Source: JAFCDQ01 sp964571335
Lineage (GTDB): Archaea > Nanobdellota > Nanobdellia > Woesearchaeales > ARS49
Assembly (NCBI GenBank): GCA_964571335.1
Contig: CAZNAM010000027.1
Span: 1 to 10,665 of the forward strand
Direction: 5' to 3'
DNA length: 10,665 bases
Translations under genes and position numbers: made by a program
Part shown: piece after piece, positions 1 through 6,100 of the stretch
Layout of the letters: each line of letters starts with the position of its first letter
Position numbering within the stretch: the stretch's first letter is position 1
Notes under the pieces: model-generated
What the model was told of the DNA's origin: nothing
What the model saw: the letters and a program-made list of their open reading frames with translations, nothing else
Databases searched by the model: none

Positions 1-1862
1 TTGACGGAGCAATATTGTTAACTTGTGCTGTTGAAGGAGTTATGCCTCAGACAGAAACAGTATTAAGACAAGCATTGAAAGAAAGAGTAAAACCAGTTCT
101 TTTCATAAATAAAACAGACAGACTGATAACACAGCAACAATTAACACCTGAAAAAATGCAGGCACAATTTATTAAAATCATAACAGAAGTAAATAAATTA
201 ATAAGAGAAATAGCCCCAGAGGAATTTAAAGAAAAATGGCAGGTTAATGTAGAGGATGGAAGTGTAGCATTTGGTTCTGCATTTCATAACTGGGCATTAA
301 GTGTTTCATACATGAAAGAAAAAGGAATAACATTTAAAGAGATAATAGATGCTTATGCAAATGCCAGCTCAACAGATGAAGCTGGAAGAGAACTTGCAAA
401 AAAAGCACCAATACATGAAGTTGTTCTTGATATGTGTATTAAACATCATCCAGATCCAAAAACAGCACAAGCTTATAGAATAAAGAAATTGTGGCACGGA
501 GACTTAGAAAGTGAAGATGGTAAATCCTTACTAAGTTGCGATCCAAAAGGACCTTTATTTTATTGTCCAATAAAAATTGTTGTTGATCAGCAAGCTGGAG
601 AAATAGCGGTAGGAAGAATTTTCTCAGGAACTATGCGTAAAGGGGAACAAATTTTTCTTAACAGAAAAGGAATACCTGCAAGAGTACAGCAAATATTTAT
701 TGTAAATGGAGCAAAAAGAGAAATTGTTGAATCTATTCCTGCAGGAAATGTAGTCGGAATTGGAGGAGTGCCAACAAGGGCAGGAGAAACAATAACAACA
801 AAACCTTCAGAACCATTTGAAGAAATAATTCATATGTTTGAACCAGTAATTACAAAAGCAATTGAAGCAACAAAACCAGCAGACCTTCCAAAATTAATTG
901 AAGTTTTAAGAACAGTAGTTAAAGAAGACCCAACATTGCAAGTTGAAATTAATGAAGAAACAGGAGAACATTTACTGCATGGAATGGGAGAATTACATCT
1001 TGAAATTATAGAAAACAGAATCAAAACAGAAAAAGGAGTGCAAGTAAAAACAAGCCCTCCAATTATTGTTTATAGAGAAACTGTAACAAAGAAAAGTGAT
1101 GAATATGAAGGAAAATCACCAAACAAACACAATAAACTATATTTTGAAGTTGAAACATTAGATAATGCAACATATAAAGCAATTAAATCAGGAGATATAA
1201 GAGAAGGAAGAATAAAGAAAAAAGATACAGAATTGAGAGATAAATTTGTAGAAATGGGGGGATGGAACTCAAAAGAAGCAACAAATGTTAAGGATATCTA
1301 CAAGGGAAATGTACTTGTCGATGCTACAAGAGGAATAGTAGCACTTCCTGAAGTAATTGATATGATATTTGACATGTTTGAAGATGTTATGAAAGCAGGT
1401 CCAATAGCAAAAGAACCTTGCATAAAATTAAAAGTAATATTGAAAGACGCTAAACTGCATGAAGATGGAATACATAGAGGGCAAGGACAGATGTATCCTG
1501 CTGTAAGAGATGGAATCAGATCTGCAATTATGGGAGCAGGTCCTGTATTATATGAGCCACAACAAATTCATATGATTGATGCACCAGTAGAATATACAGG
1601 AGAAATAACAAAATTAGTAAGCAACAAAAGAGGACAATTACTTGAGATGAATCAAGAAGGAACAAGAACTGTTGTTAAAGCAAAAATTCCTGTATCTGAA
1701 ATGATTGGATGGAGCAGTGAATTAAGAAGCAGCACTGGTGGAAGAGGAATATCTAGTCTTATGGACCAAATGTTTGAGAAGCTACCAATGGAATTACAAG
1801 GTAAAATAATCCAGCAAATAAGAACTAGAAAAGGACTTACAGAATCTCAAGTAGGTGCATAA
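1..1862 (+). CDS. fusA: Translation elongation factor 2 (aEF-2), 5'-truncated by the window edge
   Basis: GTPase that drives ribosomal translocation in the cytoplasm. The reading frame is open from base 3, so about 619 residues are visible and roughly 110 N-terminal residues (G1, G2, most of G3) lie outside the window. Numbering from the TTG at 15: a DGAILLTCAVEGVMPQTETV segment opens the visible part, the G4 motif NKTD is at 32-35, domain II follows (about 180-270), then domains III-V. The diphthamide loop reads EDGIHRGQGQ, with the modifiable histidine at residue 487 (bases 1473-1475); archaeal homologs usually have DAIHRG here. The C-terminus ends in the usual LQGKIIQQIRTRKGL region. The TTG at 15 is not a real start, because family sequence continues upstream of it. 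The gene ends in TAA and is followed by a T-rich terminator, so it is transcribed separately from EF-1A. Confidence 0.97.
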   Translation, partial: DGAILLTCAVEGVMPQTETVLRQALKERVKPVLFINKTDRLITQQQLTPEKMQAQFIKIITEVNKLIREIAPEEFKEKWQVNVEDGSVAFGSAFHNWALSVSYMKEKGITFKEIIDAYANASSTDEAGRELAKKAPIHEVVLDMCIKHHPDPKTAQAYRIKKLWHGDLESEDGKSLLSCDPKGPLFYCPIKIVVDQQAGEIAVGRIFSGTMRKGEQIFLNRKGIPARVQQIFIVNGAKREIVESIPAGNVVGIGGVPTRAGETITTKPSEPFEEIIHMFEPVITKAIEATKPADLPKLIEVLRTVVKEDPTLQVEINEETGEHLLHGMGELHLEIIENRIKTEKGVQVKTSPPIIVYRETVTKKSDEYEGKSPNKHNKLYFEVETLDNATYKAIKSGDIREGRIKKKDTELRDKFVEMGGWNSKEATNVKDIYKGNVLVDATRGIVALPEVIDMIFDMFEDVMKAGPIAKEPCIKLKVILKDAKLHEDGIHRGQGQMYPAVRDGIRSAIMGAGPVLYEPQQIHMIDAPVEYTGEITKLVSNKRGQLLEMNQEGTRTVVKAKIPVSEMIGWSSELRSSTGGRGISSLMDQMFEKLPMELQGKIIQQIRTRKGLTESQVGA

Positions 1863-1927
1863 TTTTTTTATTTTATTCTTTTTATTTATTTTTATTTTTT
1901 AAAGATGTTTTTGGACGTCTTTTTTTC
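1863..1927 (+). terminator. EF-2 transcription terminator: T-tracts plus short hairpin
   Basis: Directly after the EF-2 stop come several T-runs (1863-1900). Then a 7-bp hairpin follows: AAAGATG (1901-1907) pairs with CGTCTTT (1916-1922, one G-U pair) around an 8-base loop and runs into more T residues up to 1926. Archaeal RNA polymerase stops at T-tracts without needing a hairpin, so the T-runs alone may suffice and the hairpin may be reinforcement or coincidence. Confidence 0.7.
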
Positions 1928-1943
1928 TTAATAAACTCTATAA

Positions 1944-1961
1944 AACCAAAATATTTATAAA
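1944..1961 (+). promoter_or_regulatory. BRE/TATA promoter of the EF-1A gene
   Basis: AACCAAAATA followed by TTTATAAA (1954-1961) is an archaeal BRE plus TATA box. Initiation about 26-27 bases after the TATA centre would fall near 1984. That gives a leader of roughly 25 bases, which carries the GGAGGG ribosome binding site (1996-2001), 8 bases before the ATG at 2010. Confidence 0.8.
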
Positions 1962-2009
1962 CAACTAGCTTACTTTTGAATCTAAAAAGTTTAATGGAGG
2001 GTATTTAAT

Positions 2010-3302
2010 ATGGCTAAAGCAAAACCACACTTGAATCTCGTATTCATAGGTCATGTAGACCACGGAAAATCAACCACAGTAGGAAGACTCTTGTTCGACG
2101 CAGGAGCTATTGACGAACAAGCAATAAGAAAATTAAAAGAAAAAGCAGAAGAACTTGGAAAAGGCGGTTTTGAATTCGCTTTTGTTATGGACAACTTAAA
2201 AGAAGAAAGAGAAAGAGGAGTAACCATAGATTTAGCACACAAAAAATTTGAAACAGACAAATTTGAATTCACAATTATTGATGCACCAGGTCACAAAGAC
2301 TTTATCAAGAATATGATTACAGGAGCATCACAAGCAGATGCTGCAGTTCTTGTTGTATCAGGAAATGCAAGTGATGGAGTGCAGGCACAAACAAAAGAGC
2401 ATGCATTCTTAGCAAAAACTCTCGGAGTAAGTCAAATGATTGTAGCTGTCAATAAAATGGATATGGTCAAATATGATGAAAAAAGATTTGAAGAAGTTAA
2501 AAAACAAGTATCTGATTTATTAAAGATGGTTGGTTATAAGACAGACGAAATTCAATTTTTACCAGTAGCATCATTAAAAGGCGACAATATTGTAAAAAAA
2601 TCTGAAAATTTAACCTGGTTTAAAGGACCAACTCTATTAGAAGCAATAAATTCTCTAAAAGAACCAGAAAAACCAACAGAACTTCCTTTAAGACTTCCAT
2701 TGCAAGATGTATATAAAATCTCAGGAATTGGAACAGTGCCTGTAGGAAAAATAGAAACAGGAGTAATGAAAATCGGAGATAAAATTATAATAGTTCCTGC
2801 AAGAGAAGGAAAAGGAGTAACTGGTGAAGTAAAGAGTATGGAAATGCACCATGAACAATTAAAACAAGCAGAACCTGGTGATAATATTGGTTTTAATGTT
2901 AGAGGAATTGAACAAAAAGATATAGCAAGAGGAGATGTATTAGGACATGTAAGTAATGCACCAACAATAGCAACAGAATTTACAGCAAGAATGATTGTGT
3001 TAAACCATCCAACTGTTATTACAGTAGGTTATACACCTGTATTCCATATACATACAGCTCAGATTGCATGTCAAATAACAGAAATCTTAAAGAAAATAAA
3101 TCCTGCAACAGGAGAAACATTAGAAGAGAAACCAGACTTTGTCAAAAACGGAGATGCTTGTGAAGTTAGAATCAGACCTGTACAACCACTTGTAATTGAG
3201 AAACAATCAGAAATACCTCAACTATCAAGATTTGCAGTAAGAGACTCTGGTCAAACAGTTGCTGCAGGAATGTGCATAGACTTAGTCAAAAAAGATATAT
3301 AA
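2010..3302 (+). CDS. tuf: Translation elongation factor 1-alpha (aEF-1A)
   Basis: GTPase that brings aminoacyl-tRNA to the ribosomal A site; 430 residues, full length for the archaeal family. G1 is GHVDHGKS at 14-21, the G2 region RGVTID at 69-74, G3 DAPGH at 91-95 and G4 NKMD at 148-151. The G5 position reads PVASLKGDN where SA[LW/Y]xGDN is more usual. Domains II and III follow and the protein ends VAAGMCIDLVKKDI, as is typical. The ATG is fixed by a strong SD (GGAGGG, 8-base spacing) and by homology from the first residues. Codons strongly prefer A in third position (gga, aca, cca), as in EF-2, which fits a highly expressed gene. Next to uS10, as in many archaea. Confidence 0.98.
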   Translation: MAKAKPHLNLVFIGHVDHGKSTTVGRLLFDAGAIDEQAIRKLKEKAEELGKGGFEFAFVMDNLKEERERGVTIDLAHKKFETDKFEFTIIDAPGHKDFIKNMITGASQADAAVLVVSGNASDGVQAQTKEHAFLAKTLGVSQMIVAVNKMDMVKYDEKRFEEVKKQVSDLLKMVGYKTDEIQFLPVASLKGDNIVKKSENLTWFKGPTLLEAINSLKEPEKPTELPLRLPLQDVYKISGIGTVPVGKIETGVMKIGDKIIIVPAREGKGVTGEVKSMEMHHEQLKQAEPGDNIGFNVRGIEQKDIARGDVLGHVSNAPTIATEFTARMIVLNHPTVITVGYTPVFHIHTAQIACQITEILKKINPATGETLEEKPDFVKNGDACEVRIRPVQPLVIEKQSEIPQLSRFAVRDSGQTVAAGMCIDLVKKDI

Positions 3303-3310
3303 ATATAAAT
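3295..3310 (+). promoter_or_regulatory. Possible TATA element for uS10 overlapping the EF-1A stop codon
   Basis: A run of TATA-like sequence (ATATATAAATATAAAT) follows an A-rich stretch at the very end of the EF-1A gene. The second TATAAAT is centred near 3307, about 29 bases before the uS10 ATG at 3336, a spacing that would give a nearly leaderless uS10 mRNA. The region is so AT-rich that this may be chance. Confidence 0.3.
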
Positions 3311-3314
3311 AAAA

Positions 3315-3331
3315 TTTTTTTTTATTTTTTT
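3315..3331 (+). terminator. Double T-tract (T9-A-T7) between EF-1A and uS10
   Basis: The 33-base gap between EF-1A and uS10 holds nine T, one A and seven T, ending five bases before the uS10 ATG. Such tracts are sufficient archaeal termination signals. No hairpin is present. If it stops only part of the polymerases, it would lower uS10 mRNA relative to EF-1A within one operon. Confidence 0.55.
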
Positions 3332-3335
3332 AAAA

Positions 3336-3647
3336 ATGCAAAAAGCAAGAATAAAACTGGCGAGTATTGATATACACAAGCTCAACACAACATGTGATTT
3401 TATTAAAAATATCTCTGATAAAACAGGAGTTGAAATGAGAGGACCGATTCCTTTACCAACTAAAAGACTTAAAATAACAACCAGAAGATCACCTTGTGGA
3501 GATGGAGCAGAAACTTTTGAAAGATTTGAAATGAGAATTCATAAAAGACTAATTGATCTTGGATTGGATGAAAGAGCATTAAGATTAGTCATGAGAGTTC
3601 CAATACCAGAAGGATTAAACATTGAAATAGAAATGATTGATGTGTAA
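3336..3647 (+). CDS. rps10: Small ribosomal subunit protein uS10
   Basis: Component of the 30S head (formerly S10p); 103 residues, the normal archaeal length. The sequence is recognisable throughout: an N-terminal KARIKLASIDIHKLN strand, the loop region MRGPIPLPTKRLKITTRRSPCG, and the C-terminal ALRLVMRVPIPEGLNIEIEM. The ATG lies directly behind a T-tract and has no SD, so it is translated either by coupling to EF-1A or from a leaderless or short-leader mRNA. The gap to EF-1A is 33 bases. There is no terminator between this gene and the following membrane protein gene, 48 bases downstream. Confidence 0.96.
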   Translation: MQKARIKLASIDIHKLNTTCDFIKNISDKTGVEMRGPIPLPTKRLKITTRRSPCGDGAETFERFEMRIHKRLIDLGLDERALRLVMRVPIPEGLNIEIEMIDV

Positions 3648-3695
3648 TTCTAAGATTCATTAATTTTAAATATGCATAAAAAAGAGAGATAATAA

Positions 3696-4823
3696 ATGAT
3701 TGAAGATAATAAAAATTCAGAAGAACAAACTGAAAAAAAAATTAAGAAAAAGAGTGTTTTTGACAAAATTTTGTTTTTGATATTAATAATATTGATTGCT
3801 TTTTTAGTTCTTAAATTTATAGATCAAGATGAAAATAAAGAAGTTAAAATTTCAGAAATAAATGAAAATAAAACAAATTTTATGGATGTTTCTGATATAT
3901 CTCTTAAGGGAAGAAAAATAAATGCTCTTGCAGTGCATCACAAAAATTGTGATCATTGTTTTAATGTTGGAAAGGTTTTTGCAACATTAAAAAATGAAGG
4001 TGCTGATCTGTCAATAAATGAAAAATATATTGAAGATAATCCTGAATTAGAAAAATTAATTAAAGAACTTGAGATAACAAAGCTTCCTACAATTCTTTTA
4101 TCAGGAGAAACAGATGGTCTGGAAACTCTTTCAAAATTTGAAAAAAAAGGAGAGTATCTTGTTTTAGAAACTCCTCAACCACCTTATTATTATATTCCAA
4201 CAAAAAAAATAGTAGGTTATGTTGATTTAATATTATTGAAAGATAAAGAGTGCACTTTGTGTCCAAAAATTGGAGAATTATCCTTTAACATGGAATGGGA
4301 TGAAGGTGTTGCTTTTATGGAGAAAAAGGCAGTTTATCTTGGTTCAGAAGAAGCAGATTTACTTGTTAAAAAATATGATATAACTAAAGTTCCTACTTAT
4401 ATCTTTAAAGGGGATCTTTTGGAATATGAGTTTATTGCAAAAAGCTGGGATAAAGTGGGAAGTATTGAATCAGATGGTGCATTAGTTTTGAGATTGGTGA
4501 ATCCTCCTTATATGAATCCTCAAACAGATGAATTAGAAGGTGTTGTGGATATAGTGTTTATTGTTGATGGAAATTGTGATTCTAACTGCATTGATTCAGA
4601 AAAAACAGCCCAGACAATGAAAGAACAGTTTAATTTAGTTTTTGGAACTTCAAGAACTATTAATTCAGATTCTGAAGAAGGGAAACAACTAGTGGATAAA
4701 TATGATATTGATAAATTAAATGCATTTGTGATGTCTGATGAAGCACAGAAATATCCGGGTTTGATGATTGTTTGGAACCAGACAGGCAAGATTGCTGATG
4801 ATGGAAGCTTGATTCTTGGTTAA
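3696..4823 (+). CDS. Membrane-anchored protein with three thioredoxin-like modules
   Basis: A 375-residue protein with a charged, lysine-rich cytoplasmic start, one transmembrane anchor (about 25-42) and an external part made of three similar modules. Module 1 has CDHC at 85-88 and a cis-proline-like KLPT at 129-132. Module 2 has CTLC at 186-189 and KVPT at 231-234. Module 3 has CDSNC (294-298, C-x3-C) and KLNA at 340-343, so both hallmark motifs are altered. Each CxxC is preceded by a hydrophobic strand, and the YDITK/YDIDK motif recurs. The two hinges both contain PPY. Module spacing is 101 and 108 residues. Likely role: disulfide chemistry or redox sensing on the outer face of the membrane (inference). 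The start is supported by a weak GAGAG at 3684-3688. A TATA-like TTTAAATA at 3666-3673 lies about 27 bases upstream, so it may be transcribed alone or with uS10. Confidence 0.85.
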   Translation: MIEDNKNSEEQTEKKIKKKSVFDKILFLILIILIAFLVLKFIDQDENKEVKISEINENKTNFMDVSDISLKGRKINALAVHHKNCDHCFNVGKVFATLKNEGADLSINEKYIEDNPELEKLIKELEITKLPTILLSGETDGLETLSKFEKKGEYLVLETPQPPYYYIPTKKIVGYVDLILLKDKECTLCPKIGELSFNMEWDEGVAFMEKKAVYLGSEEADLLVKKYDITKVPTYIFKGDLLEYEFIAKSWDKVGSIESDGALVLRLVNPPYMNPQTDELEGVVDIVFIVDGNCDSNCIDSEKTAQTMKEQFNLVFGTSRTINSDSEEGKQLVDKYDIDKLNAFVMSDEAQKYPGLMIVWNQTGKIADDGSLILG

Positions 4824-4824
4824 T

Positions 4825-4837
4825 TTATCACTGATAA
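4825..4837 (+). repeat. 13-base palindrome upstream of the 4848 promoter
   Basis: TTATCA-C-TGATAA is a perfect inverted repeat with 6-base arms. It starts one base after the stop of the thioredoxin-like gene and ends 10 bases before the BRE at 4848. It could be an operator for a dimeric regulator of that promoter, or a small hairpin at the end of the upstream mRNA. A 6-base arm is short and chance is possible. Confidence 0.35.
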
Positions 4838-4847
4838 GGGGTATAGA

Positions 4848-4866
4848 AACCGAAACATTTATATAT
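4848..4866 (+). promoter_or_regulatory. BRE/TATA promoter for a small RNA or long leader
   Basis: AACCGAAACA followed by TTTATATAT (4858-4866) matches the BRE/TATA arrangement of the EF-1A promoter. Expected initiation is near 4886-4890, just before the 13-bp stem at 4893-4948. The next start codon with an SD is at 5019, so a transcript from here is either a stand-alone RNA of about 70 bases or a leader of about 130 bases. Confidence 0.65.
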
Positions 4867-4887
4867 GATTAGTTATTACTGTTAAGT

Positions 4888-4960
4888 AACAGGATATTAG
4901 TGAGGTCTGAGATCCCCCAAATTTCTCTAAATTCTCCTTGCTAATATCTAAGTTTTCTTT
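4888..4960 (+). ncRNA. Candidate structured small RNA or leader attenuator
   Basis: GATATTAGTGAGG (4893-4905) pairs with CCTTGCTAATATC (4936-4948) over 13 contiguous pairs, two of them G-U, enclosing a 30-base loop. The stem is followed by a U-rich run (AAGTTTTCTTT, 4950-4960). An alternative hairpin uses the same 5' arm: GGAT and TTAG (4892-4895, 4897-4900) pair with CTGA and ATCC (4907-4910, 4912-4915). The two folds exclude each other, as in attenuators and riboswitches. The loop carries a C5 run (4914-4918), and bases 4908-4917 can pair with 5009-5018, the SD and spacer of the next gene. It matches no RNA family I recognise; C/D-box motifs are incomplete. Confidence 0.45.
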
Positions 4961-4976
4961 ACAAACCTTTATAAAT
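4957..4976 (+). promoter_or_regulatory. BRE/TATA promoter of the 5019-8581 operon
   Basis: CTTTACAAACC followed by TTTATAAAT (TATA 4968-4975). Expected initiation is near 4998, giving a leader of about 20 bases with the AAGGGGA SD before the ATG at 5019. It matches the promoter at 9984-10004 at all but one aligned base plus one indel, which links the two operons that encode the secreted paralogs. Confidence 0.7.
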
Positions 4977-4991
4977 AAATTAATTTTACTA

Positions 4992-5013
4992 TCCTTTGTT
5001 GGTAACAAGGGGA
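4992..5013 (+). promoter_or_regulatory. Ribosome binding site buried in a 9-bp hairpin
   Basis: TCCTTTGTT (4992-5000) pairs with AACAAGGGG (5004-5012), nine contiguous pairs with two G-U and a GGT loop. The 3' arm is the SD (AAGGGGA, 5007-5013), 5-6 bases before the ATG at 5019. The SD also decides the start codon of the downstream gene. In a transcript from the 4848 promoter the whole hairpin is present; from the 4957 promoter the predicted start near 4998 would remove most of the 5' arm and free the SD. Confidence 0.55.
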
Positions 5014-5018
5014 TTTTA

Positions 5019-6062
5019 ATGAAGGAAATATTATCTGTAAGGGGGATTCACTATGATAGGCCTAAAAGAATGAAAAAATTCTTGATGGCACATATAATAA
5101 AACCTCTTATGAAAGAATGTGATTTTTTTTCATGTGATAGACCTATAAACTGCTCTGTTTCAAAATATTCAAATTATTCACAAATAAGAAAAAAAATAAG
5201 TGATAAAAATGAAGGTCTTTTTTCTTTGATTTTTAATCAAGCTATTGATTTAGAAGTTCCTTTTAGGTTTTTAGAGTATAGAAATTATTCAAAATTTGCA
5301 GGAATATCTGCTGAAAGAGATAATTTAGAACAACAATTACTTACAAAAATTAAAAAAAATGAACTTTCAAAATATGATGTATTGGATGAAATAACTCTTT
5401 TTCTTAAAAAAAATATTTCTATGATACAACAAAGAGATGCAGATATTGCGAATAATTTTTTTAATAGTCTAGATTTGATGGGAGATAATTCCTGTATTTT
5501 TTATGGTGCATTGCATAATTGGGACAGAAGAGTATTTAATGAATTTAGGAATAACAATCATTTTGAATTATATTTCATGATGCCTGATTATTCTAAACAT
5601 GAAGATGGATTATATATCAATAACGCATTAATTTCAAGAATAATCCTGTCAAAATCTAATTTTGAAAAAGGACTTTCAAATTTGACTGATACAATATTTT
5701 TAACAGAATTGTTATCTGATGTTTTTAAGCAGTATGGTGATTCAGTACAAAAAGAATTATTTCATAAATTAAGTAATAAAAAATTTATATATTCAGATAC
5801 TTCAAGATTTCAAGGGGATTTGATATTATATTCTGAAATGAATGAATATTTTGGAGAGTTCTTTGGTTATATGAGAGATAACAAAGGAAAAAAAATAATT
5901 TTTAAAGAATTTGAAGATAAGATACAGTCCTTAAGTGAAAATAACCTGAAAGCAGTAAATGAGATCATGATAGAGAAGTTTTATTTAGCATTGGATTATT
6001 TGCAAGGGAATAGAGATTGTATTTCACAAGAAGACAAATCAAAAGGAACAAAAGTTTTTTAA
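5019..6062 (+). CDS. Uncharacterised protein, possibly TraB/Tiki-superfamily-like
   Basis: A 347-residue, apparently soluble protein with no signal peptide or membrane segment. I do not recognise it firmly. Weak hints of the TraB/GumN/ChaN (Tiki) superfamily are a first-strand SVRGIHYDR (6-14), VPFRFLEYR (80-88), an RDADIANNF helix start (139-147) and YGALH (162-166); members of that superfamily use paired GxxH-type motifs and a conserved RD..MA helix. The first motif here has RGIH instead of GxxH, so the assignment is tentative. The frame is open from 4938, but the start at 5019 is preferred: it has an AAGGGG SD, and the longer version would overlap the TATA box at 4968. The secreted-protein gene follows after 38 bases with no promoter visible, so the two are probably one operon. 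Confidence 0.8.
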   Translation: MKEILSVRGIHYDRPKRMKKFLMAHIIKPLMKECDFFSCDRPINCSVSKYSNYSQIRKKISDKNEGLFSLIFNQAIDLEVPFRFLEYRNYSKFAGISAERDNLEQQLLTKIKKNELSKYDVLDEITLFLKKNISMIQQRDADIANNFFNSLDLMGDNSCIFYGALHNWDRRVFNEFRNNNHFELYFMMPDYSKHEDGLYINNALISRIILSKSNFEKGLSNLTDTIFLTELLSDVFKQYGDSVQKELFHKLSNKKFIYSDTSRFQGDLILYSEMNEYFGEFFGYMRDNKGKKIIFKEFEDKIQSLSENNLKAVNEIMIEKFYLALDYLQGNRDCISQEDKSKGTKVF

Positions 6063-6090
6063 AACAGCTTTCCTTAAAATCATTAAAAAA

Positions 6091-6095
6091 GAGGG
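6091..6095 (+). promoter_or_regulatory. Ribosome binding site that sets the start of the secreted protein
   Basis: GAGGG lies 5 bases before the ATG at 6101. The frame is open further upstream (to 6017), but only the 6101 start gives an SD and puts a signal peptide at the N-terminus. Confidence 0.75.
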
Positions 6096-6100
6096 TTTTG

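Noticed and set aside
15..17. TTG at 15 as the start of EF-2
   Set aside because: Family sequence (DGAI) continues in frame to base 3, so the gene is cut by the window edge and does not start here.
4520..4789. Minus-strand frame of 89 codons opposite the thioredoxin-like gene
   Set aside because: Shadow of the plus-strand gene; no promoter, SD or family resemblance. The same holds for the minus frames at 830-1024, 2051-2272 and 8144-8335.
4865..4910. C/D-box sRNA at the small-RNA locus
   Set aside because: The only C-box-like ATGATTA overlaps the TATA box and would not be transcribed. A single CTGA (4907-4910) without C' and D' partners is not enough.
4938..5018. Upstream extension of the 5019 gene (27 more residues from 4938)
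   Set aside because: It would cover the BRE/TATA at 4957-4976 and the leader hairpin; the ATG at 5019 has a good SD.
6017..6100. Upstream extension of the secreted protein to an ATG at 6017
   Set aside because: It overlaps the end of the 5019 gene in another frame, has no SD and would bury the signal peptide; 6101 has GAGGG five bases away.
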